Source: an uncultured Clostridia bacterium (GTDB taxonomy: Bacteria; Bacillota; Clostridia; Oscillospirales; Ruminococcaceae). Taken from it: DNA of 56,802 nt. The stretch is taken from contig CAMVNQ010000021.1 in NCBI GenBank assembly GCA_947168885.1, positions 1-56,802 of the forward strand, given 5' to 3'. The stretch's first letter is position 1; each line of letters opens with the position of its first letter. Below, in pieces: positions 52,091 to 56,802 of this stretch. Below the pieces are notes generated by a model that searched no databases, was not told the DNA's origin, and saw only the letters and a program-made list of their open reading frames with translations. The translations under genes were made by a program, and so were the position numbers.

Positions 52091-53644
52091 TTAAATACTG
52101 AACTGGATGTCAACACCGGTCTCGTCCGATATTTTTATGATATCTATCATAGTGGCAGCTACCTCGTTCTTTTCACCGTTAGTCAATTCGTCCCACCTTG
52201 AAAGAGGTTCGATCAACGGACTTGTATCGGCTGTTTTCTTCTTGCGTTCACGGGTATTGAGCTTTTCTTCAAGGTCGGACTTTTTGGAGTGTAGCTCCTT
52301 GATACGCTTCTGAATATAATCGAAAAGAACCTCATCGGCTTCTGCGAGCTTATCCATAAGCTGATGTATCTCGGTTTCAGCTCTTGCTATATCAGCTTTG
52401 ATACTTTCGATTTCGAAGTCAGGCTTCTCCTGTTCTCTTTTTATTATCGTGAGTTCATCAAGCCTATTCTTCATCGCTTCAAAAACAACTCTCTCCAAAT
52501 CGTCCGGCCGGATATCAAGAGTCTTTTTTACACATCCTACGGCATTGTACGCACCGGAATCCTTGAAATATCTCCACTTGATCGTGTGCTTTTTATTCCA
52601 GTGAGGATATGTATTAACTGCATATCCGCAGTGAGCACATTTGACAAGTCCCATAAGCCAAGATGTAACAGCAGTCCTGTTTGACGGATAACTCATGTGG
52701 TGCGATCTCTTGTCCTGCACGGTCAGCCATGTTTCAGAACTGATAAGTCCTTCATGATAACCGACCTTTATAAAACGACCACCGTCCTGATCTCTGTGCG
52801 TGAAAAGTCCATGAATACCGTCAAATGCTTCAACATCATCAATGATACGATATCCTTTGCTTACCAAGTATTTGTACACCTCAACGTCCGCTCTTACATA
52901 AATTGGATTATTTAAAAGATGTGCCAAGCTTGATATACACATAGCAGCGTATTTTCGTTCTTTTCTGTGTGTTTTCCTCGTAGTATCAATATTATTATCT
53001 CTGAAATAATTGATGATACCTTGAAGTGACATCGACGGTTCTTTGTACATTTCAAAAGCTGTTATGATAACATTGCTCTGCTCACTCGGTACAAGTACTG
53101 AACCTGTTTTTCCGTTTACAGTCCTGCGTTCCGACTTAAAACCCATGTGCTCTTTTCCGCCCTGAAAGAATCCTGTCTCAGTTGAACGGGTAAGATATGC
53201 GTCCGCTACTCTCGCCGCTATCGTTTCCCTCTCAAACTCTGCGAAGTTCAGAAGATTGTTTCTCATCATTCTGCCTTCTTTGGTTTCCGTGTTGAACGGT
53301 TCGGAAAGAGAAATAACGCTTACTCCATATTTGTCGAGTTCATCTGTAATGTTCAGATATTCGCGCATGTTACGACTGAAACGATCATACTTTTTCACAA
53401 TTATCCTGTCGATAAGACCTTCACGCGCATCCGACATCATCTGCTGAAACGACGGACGGTGAGCAATATCCTTTCCGGATTTTCCGTTATCACAATAAAT
53501 TCTGTAGCTGTCCTTAGATATTTTTCCTCCGTTCTTTAAAAATCGTATGCAGTCGGCTTTCTGCGAATCTATAGAAAGAGAATTATTACCCTTTTCCTTA
53601 TCGCTTACTGAACGGCGTACATAAATTGCTGTGATTTTCTTCAT
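52091..53644 (-). CDS. Large serine recombinase (TnpX/phage-integrase type)
   Basis: Site-specific recombinase of 517 residues. The catalytic resolvase domain (about 1-145) begins MKKITAIYVRRS with the nucleophile Ser at about 12 and includes IVKKYDRFSRN. A recombinase domain follows (about 165-290). A zinc-ribbon-type CAHCGYAVN with a later cysteine (VGCVKK) and a C-terminal coiled coil (about 405-475) complete the large-serine-integrase layout. It can move DNA without host factors. The ATG at 53644 has GGAGG about 8 nt upstream. It is separate from, and adjacent to, the broken tyrosine integrase. Confidence 0.93.
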   Translation of the reverse strand: MKKITAIYVRRSVSDKEKGNNSLSIDSQKADCIRFLKNGGKISKDSYRIYCDNGKSGKDIAHRPSFQQMMSDAREGLIDRIIVKKYDRFSRNMREYLNITDELDKYGVSVISLSEPFNTETKEGRMMRNNLLNFAEFERETIAARVADAYLTRSTETGFFQGGKEHMGFKSERRTVNGKTGSVLVPSEQSNVIITAFEMYKEPSMSLQGIINYFRDNNIDTTRKTHRKERKYAAMCISSLAHLLNNPIYVRADVEVYKYLVSKGYRIIDDVEAFDGIHGLFTHRDQDGGRFIKVGYHEGLISSETWLTVQDKRSHHMSYPSNRTAVTSWLMGLVKCAHCGYAVNTYPHWNKKHTIKWRYFKDSGAYNAVGCVKKTLDIRPDDLERVVFEAMKNRLDELTIIKREQEKPDFEIESIKADIARAETEIHQLMDKLAEADEVLFDYIQKRIKELHSKKSDLEEKLNTRERKKKTADTSPLIEPLSRWDELTNGEKNEVAATMIDIIKISDETGVDIQFSI

Positions 53645-53670
53645 ATTATCAGCCTCCATAAAAATAGACA

Positions 53671-53715
53671 GCCGATAATGCGATACTTTTATAATATTAG
53701 TATAGCACTATCGGC
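53671..53715. promoter_or_regulatory. Inverted repeat around the recombinase promoter
   Basis: GCCGATAATGCGATAC (53671-53686) and GTATAGCACTATCGGC (53700-53715) match as inverted repeats at 14 of 16 positions, with a 13-nt A/T spacer. The right arm contains the end of the -10 box of the recombinase promoter, so this may be an operator or a recombinase-binding site. Confidence 0.6.
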
Positions 53716-53727
53716 TTAAAATTTCAA
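53699..53727 (-). promoter_or_regulatory. Promoter of the serine recombinase gene
   Basis: The minus strand reads TTGAAA (53727-53722), 17 nt, TATACT (53704-53699), 55 bp before the ATG. Confidence 0.65.
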
Positions 53728-53750
53728 GTGCTAAAGCATAGAATTTTAAT

Positions 53751-53936
53751 TTATGCAACAATTTTTTCATCTTCCCGACCATGCTTCGGTTTTAGAAGAT
53801 CATACAGACGATTGATCTTCTGCTGTTTAGCGGTATCAGAAACATTATCAGGTAAGTGTATTGTCACTTTTATTTCAGCTGAATGTTTCTTACCACCTGC
53901 TACGGCGGTCGTTGTGAGTAATTCATTTCTTCTCAT
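53751..53936 (-). CDS. TnpW-like small transposon protein
   Basis: A 61-residue basic protein. The middle, HSAEIKVTIHLPDNVSDTAKQQKINRL, resembles the short TnpW family found beside recombinases in clostridial mobile elements, where its role is unclear. ATG 53936 follows AAAGGAG 7 nt upstream. It lies 107 bp upstream of the serine recombinase in the same direction. The family call is from the general pattern only. Confidence 0.6.
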   Translation of the reverse strand: MRRNELLTTTAVAGGKKHSAEIKVTIHLPDNVSDTAKQQKINRLYDLLKPKHGREDEKIVA

Positions 53937-54017
53937 TAAGCTCCTTTCGTGCAAAATGCAACTCCCATGTTTCTCCCAAACTTATCTTTTCTGTTTAATG
54001 CAGCGATATTTCTATTT

Positions 54018-54470
54018 TTATTCTTCATCGTCCACATCATAGTTATCATCGGAATCGTTAATAATATCGTCTATGATACTATTTAAGGATTTCGATTTTT
54101 CATTTTTTGGCGGCAGCGGCTCCGGTGCGGTATCGCATATTTCTGTACCTTTCACGATAGCGATCTCAGCCGCCTTCCGCTTTTTCTTTTCGGTTTCCAC
54201 ATACTCCCGTATCTCGTCGTTGAGGAAAATGAACGCGATCATCTCCTCAAACTCAGACGGAGTAATGTCATCTCCGAATTTTTCGTAGATAAGTTCTCCC
54301 ATCTTACGGCAGTTCTGCGTTTTCTGCTTGTCAAGCTCGGCGCTGAGTTCCTTTTCGAGCTTTGCGAGCTTCGCCTCGGTCTTATCGACCTCGGACATCA
54401 GCTCGCGCTGTCTTTTCTGCGCTTTGGCAATACTCGTGCGCAGAGCTTCGGTCTTCTGTTCTTTTGTCAT
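54018..54470 (-). CDS. Coiled-coil accessory mobilization protein
   Basis: A 150-residue protein, very charged. Residues 5-50 form a coiled coil (KAQKRQRELMSEVDKTEAKLAKLEKE-type heptads; written here as RQRELMSEVDKTEAKLAK). A compact region follows (FGDDITPSEFEEMIAFIFLN), then an acidic C-terminal tail. It resembles small DUF3847-type proteins that accompany MobA/MobL relaxases. ATG 54470; the site upstream is GAGGAACC. Placed just past oriT, it may be a relaxosome partner. Family assignment is tentative. Confidence 0.65.
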   Translation of the reverse strand: MTKEQKTEALRTSIAKAQKRQRELMSEVDKTEAKLAKLEKELSAELDKQKTQNCRKMGELIYEKFGDDITPSEFEEMIAFIFLNDEIREYVETEKKKRKAAEIAIVKGTEICDTAPEPLPPKNEKSKSLNSIIDDIINDSDDNYDVDDEE

Positions 54471-54840
54471 TGTGTGGTTCCTCCCTCATTTTTGTCTGTT
54501 TTCTTTATCTGCAAAGTGCGAACCCCGAAGCTGCCGTAACTGCGGTTCCGGTACGCCGGCTAAAATACCGGAGAACACAGTGGTCGGCGGCGGGGGCGGT
54601 ATGCAACTAACCCATTTGGTGAAACAAGCTACTTTTCATATCGAGTGAAAGTAATCTGAAAAACCAAGTAGCTAACCGCCCCCGGAGGGCGCACTTATAC
54701 AAACGCTTCGCGTTTGTGTGCGCGAGGGACATATTCCCTCGACCTTTGAATAACAAGGCATCTACCCGATGCCACGAAAAACGCGCTACAGCCGCGCGTA
54801 TACGCCGCAGGAGCGGCGAAAAAATGACCGGGCAAACAAA
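54471..54840. other. Noncoding transfer region around oriT
   Basis: 370 bp with no supported gene. Besides the oriT core it holds an outer inverted repeat TCCGGTA/TACCGGA (about 54550-54575) and GC-rich palindromic stretches. The region between the two mobilization genes is the usual place for oriT and relaxosome binding sites. Confidence 0.6.
54683..54716 (-). other. Origin of transfer, IncQ/RSF1010-type core
   Basis: The minus strand carries the inverted repeat ACAAACGC-gaa-GCGTTTGT (54716-54698) followed directly by ATAAGTGCGCCCTCC (54697-54683). This is the same layout as RSF1010/R1162 oriT: a hairpin, then TAAGTGCGCCCT where MobA nicks. By that model the nick falls after TAAGTGCG. The MobA/MobL relaxase gene 125 bp away is the matching enzyme family. 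Confidence 0.85.
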
Positions 54841-55980
54841 TTACAGACTGTGCTTGCGGGTGGATTTAGTCGGCGCAACAGGCTTGGGGGGTTCAGGACT
54901 TTCAATGGATTGTTGCTTCTGCTGTTCTTCCTGCTGCTTGAGTTCATTGTAAGTTCTCAAGATATTGCTCCACCCGGTAGGATAAAGATTGTGCTTGTGA
55001 ACATATTCATTGGCATTGTGCATCTCGTCCATTATCTCATCAAGCATCTCTGTATTTCTTTTTGCAATAGTCATTCTTGTGCGATCGTCATCCACCTTTG
55101 CGAGAAGCGTGTTTTCGTTTCGTTTCTCCATTTCCTTTGCAAGATAAGAGATGTAGTCGTCTTTTTCGATAACATGGCAGATTTCAGACAGCGAACAACC
55201 GAAATATTCTTGACAATGCTGTTCTTTCTGCTCAGAAATAAATTGACGGTTGTTTTCCATTTCCTGTTTCATGCTTGTAAGAGCATTGCTCGTGTTTTCT
55301 ATCTCTATCTGCAAGTTCAGCAGCCCGCGATCTGTCTTTTTCCCTTTTTTCTCAATTGCGCAGGCTCCAGCACCGAGATGAACTGTAGGAATTTTGTCAA
55401 TGCCCTGATCCTTGTAGCTTCGGTGATCTATACGCTCATCGGAAACGAAGTACAGCTTGTGATTGCACCAGTCCGCCCATGATGCACGCCATTGCTCCAG
55501 TATCGCCCTGTCATTCCACGAACGCTCTTTTACCGTGAACCCGTTCTTATCTATACGACGGGTCGGCAGTAAAATGTGTACATGGGGATTTCCGTCCCCC
55601 TTGTCGTGAATTGCAAAATCCACGCACATACCCTTTGTGACAAAGTTCTGAACGCAGAATTTACGAACAAGGTCGATCTGCTCCTCCCGTGATATTTCTC
55701 GTGGAAGTGCTGCATCAATGCTTCGCGCAGTCTGACTGTTTTTGCGAGTTTCTTTCTGTTCCGCAGCATTCCAGAGCACGGCGCGTTCCCGAAATAGTTC
55801 GGGAGCTCCCGCAGGCAGCATGATTTCCTTATGAACAACTTCATGCTTGCGTCGGTAGTCATGTGTGACCCCGTCTCGCTCGTTTTTGATCTTCTCTCCG
55901 GCAATGTAAGCTGCTTTGGCGACGCAGCTTGCACCGGCGCTTCGGGATACGATCTTGACACTAAAATGGTAAATAGCAAT
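54841..55980 (-). CDS. MobA/MobL-family relaxase
   Basis: Conjugative relaxase that nicks oriT and leads the strand. It opens IAIYHFSVKIVSRSAGAS (initiator read as Met; family N-terminus M-A-I-Y-H-F-S) and has the histidine motif GNPHVHILLPTRR. The C-terminal 150 residues are a charged coiled coil. The start is unusual: GGAGGAGG (55996-55988 on the minus strand) lies 7 nt before an ATT at 55980, exactly where family members have ATG. No ATG, GTG or TTG is near; the next Met is about 55 codons in, past the first motif. A TTG at 56073 overlaps the promoter. Size 379 residues. An operator palindrome and promoter lie upstream. Confidence 0.9.
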   Translation of the reverse strand: MAIYHFSVKIVSRSAGASCVAKAAYIAGEKIKNERDGVTHDYRRKHEVVHKEIMLPAGAPELFRERAVLWNAAEQKETRKNSQTARSIDAALPREISREEQIDLVRKFCVQNFVTKGMCVDFAIHDKGDGNPHVHILLPTRRIDKNGFTVKERSWNDRAILEQWRASWADWCNHKLYFVSDERIDHRSYKDQGIDKIPTVHLGAGACAIEKKGKKTDRGLLNLQIEIENTSNALTSMKQEMENNRQFISEQKEQHCQEYFGCSLSEICHVIEKDDYISYLAKEMEKRNENTLLAKVDDDRTRMTIAKRNTEMLDEIMDEMHNANEYVHKHNLYPTGWSNILRTYNELKQQEEQQKQQSIESPEPPKPVAPTKSTRKHSL

Positions 55981-56015
55981 TTTGGTTTCCTCCTCCGTGA
56001 TTATAATTTTTTGAA

Positions 56016-56031
56016 AATGTTCCGGAACATT
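56016..56031. promoter_or_regulatory. Perfect 16-bp palindrome (operator candidate)
   Basis: AATGTTCCGGAACATT in the leader of the relaxase gene, between its promoter and ribosome site. A likely binding site for a dimeric repressor, or an mRNA hairpin limiting translation. Confidence 0.65.
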
Positions 56032-56052
56032 ATGTTCGTTGAGCTCAAATAT

Positions 56053-56081
56053 ATTATCGCACGGTATTGACAAAAAATCAA
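56053..56081 (-). promoter_or_regulatory. Promoter of the relaxase gene
   Basis: The minus strand reads TTGATT (56081-56076), 17 nt, GATAAT (56058-56053), about 73 bp upstream of the ATT start. It overlaps a plus-strand promoter. Confidence 0.6.
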
Positions 56082-56095
56082 GAGTTTGGTATCAT
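56067..56095 (+). promoter_or_regulatory. Promoter of the gene at the right edge
   Basis: TTGACA (56067-56072), 17 nt, TATCAT (56090-56095). Its -35 overlaps the spacer of the divergent relaxase promoter, so the two may compete. A leader hairpin ATATGGATTT/AAATCCATAT follows at 56109-56141. Confidence 0.6.
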
Positions 56096-56174
56096 ATTTA
56101 TTAGAACGATATGGATTTCGAGATTTGGGCAAAATCCATATTGTCAAAAATCAAAAGTGAGGTTTTAGGCTTCA

Positions 56175-56802
56175 ATGAGCGAAACTTACGAAATGACTCC
56201 GGTAGAAAAATATGACTTCATTCGCAGAAACAAGAAAAACATAACCTTCAACGGTTATTATAATCATGTGCATATTGATTCCGCTGCACGGACTATTACT
56301 ATAGATGTTGACGATGATTATGAATTTATCGAAGAAGGCAACGAGTACAAGCGTCTCAAAAATTTCGATTCTCCTGAGCAGCGACTGATAGATGCAATAT
56401 TTCGTCCGCATTTAATTGATGATGACGGCAAGCGCATAGGAACTCCGGAAAATGATGATGACTACTGGTTCTTTCCGATAGTCAGTCACAAAGATATTAC
56501 GAAAAAGTTTAACGGCGATTATGTTTATAACGATGTTTTTCATCTGAACGCACAGTACAGCGAAGATGACAGGACTATGTTCAATCCCTTTGCAGGGCTG
56601 CTGATTACATTCCCCATAGGAGAAGGATTGCTTGATTATTGCTTTTCATTCTTTGCCTGCGATCCGGAGGATTTGCTGGATTCCGCTTTGGAAACATTGG
56701 ATTATAACAACATCAGTAAAGATATTACTACGCCGAAAGCACGCAACAAAGATGAACTGCAAGATCTGGAATGTGAGTATATGAGGCGCTCGATAGTTGC
56801 AC
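56175..56802 (+). CDS. Unknown acidic protein, open at the window edge
   Basis: The reading frame from ATG 56175 stays open for 209 codons to the last base, so the true end is outside. The product starts MSETYEMTPVEKYDFIRRNK, is acidic, and rich in D, E, Y and F, with no membrane segment or signal. Phrases such as GTPENDDDYWFFPIVSHKD do not match a family I know. A GAGG lies about 13 nt upstream. It is the first gene right of the relaxase and divergent from it, so it is probably cargo or a regulatory partner; no function is claimed. Confidence 0.7.
   Translation, partial: MSETYEMTPVEKYDFIRRNKKNITFNGYYNHVHIDSAARTITIDVDDDYEFIEEGNEYKRLKNFDSPEQRLIDAIFRPHLIDDDGKRIGTPENDDDYWFFPIVSHKDITKKFNGDYVYNDVFHLNAQYSEDDRTMFNPFAGLLITFPIGEGLLDYCFSFFACDPEDLLDSALETLDYNNISKDITTPKARNKDELQDLECEYMRRSIVA

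Larger units (their letters stand above)
51166..56802. mobile_element. Integrated mobilizable element, right end outside the window
   Basis: Everything from the tRNA-Pro 3' end to the window edge looks acquired: truncated tyrosine integrase, large serine recombinase, TnpW-like protein, coiled-coil accessory protein, oriT, MobA/MobL relaxase and an unknown gene. No type IV secretion genes are seen here, so transfer would need a helper element, unless they lie further right. Two recombinase types side by side suggest a composite of two insertions. Confidence 0.8.

Noticed and set aside
1-56802. CRISPR array or cas genes
   Set aside because: I found no regularly spaced direct repeats of 24-40 bp and no Cas-like proteins on either strand.

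Overview
The window reads as chromosome of an anaerobic, spore-forming, Gram-positive Clostridium, most likely a Ruminococcus-like member of the Oscillospiraceae. The clues are the HrcA/CIRCE-controlled hrcA-grpE-dnaK-dnaJ operon, the Firmicute-type rnj-gdpP-rplI-dnaB block, a spoVACDE spore gene cluster, a one-polypeptide pyruvate:ferredoxin oxidoreductase, a lipoprotein GH9 cellulase with CBM3-type modules, and AGGAGG ribosome sites behind TTGACA-17-TATAAT promoters. Base composition looks moderate by eye, and genes are tightly packed. No species can be named from sequence alone.

Layout. 1-417: two tandem minus-strand promoters and a leader that look like the front of an rRNA operon leaving the window to the left. 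418-2328: membrane diguanylate cyclase. 2600-7614: heat-shock operon (minus strand) with two overlapping CIRCE operators. 7695-8909: acetyltransferase and nitroreductase (plus strand). 8954-18716: a long minus-strand housekeeping run, rnj -> gdpP -> rplI -> dnaB -> tilS, then hpt -> ftsH from an extra promoter. 18773-22619: a sugar-nucleotidyltransferase/phosphomannomutase-like fusion, and a divergent DUF3343-like/cysteine-desulfurase-like pair. 22670-28702: GGDEF-EAL protein, alpha/beta hydrolase, and a GH13 enzyme coupled to a sodium:solute symporter. 28864-30140: rplJ-rplL with an L10 leader. 30142-34755: methionine/one-carbon operon metF -> MetH activation protein -> metH -> flavodoxin-like protein. 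34844-42397: an accessory block with two three-gene units. One is GH9 cellulase -> 85-residue Cys-rich protein -> TIR-membrane-MORN protein. The other is an unknown protein -> two-repeat lipoprotein -> DUF6935-like protein. 42514-44368: spoVAC-AD-AE. 44712-50874: chemotaxis receptor, mismatch glycosylase, and PFOR.

51090-56802: a tRNA-Pro(UGG) gene with a mobile element behind it that runs off the right edge. The element holds a 5'-truncated tyrosine integrase, a large serine recombinase, a TnpW-like small protein, a coiled-coil accessory protein, an IncQ/RSF1010-type oriT (hairpin plus TAAGTGCGCCCT), a MobA/MobL relaxase that seems to start at ATT, and an unknown gene open at the window edge.

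The least expected pieces are three. One is the operon coupling a surface cellulase to a membrane TIR-MORN protein. The second is the mobile element's regulatory architecture: ATT start, a perfect 16-bp palindrome in the relaxase leader, and an inverted repeat wrapped around the recombinase promoter. The third is the double CIRCE. All functional calls come from motifs read by eye; no database search was run.
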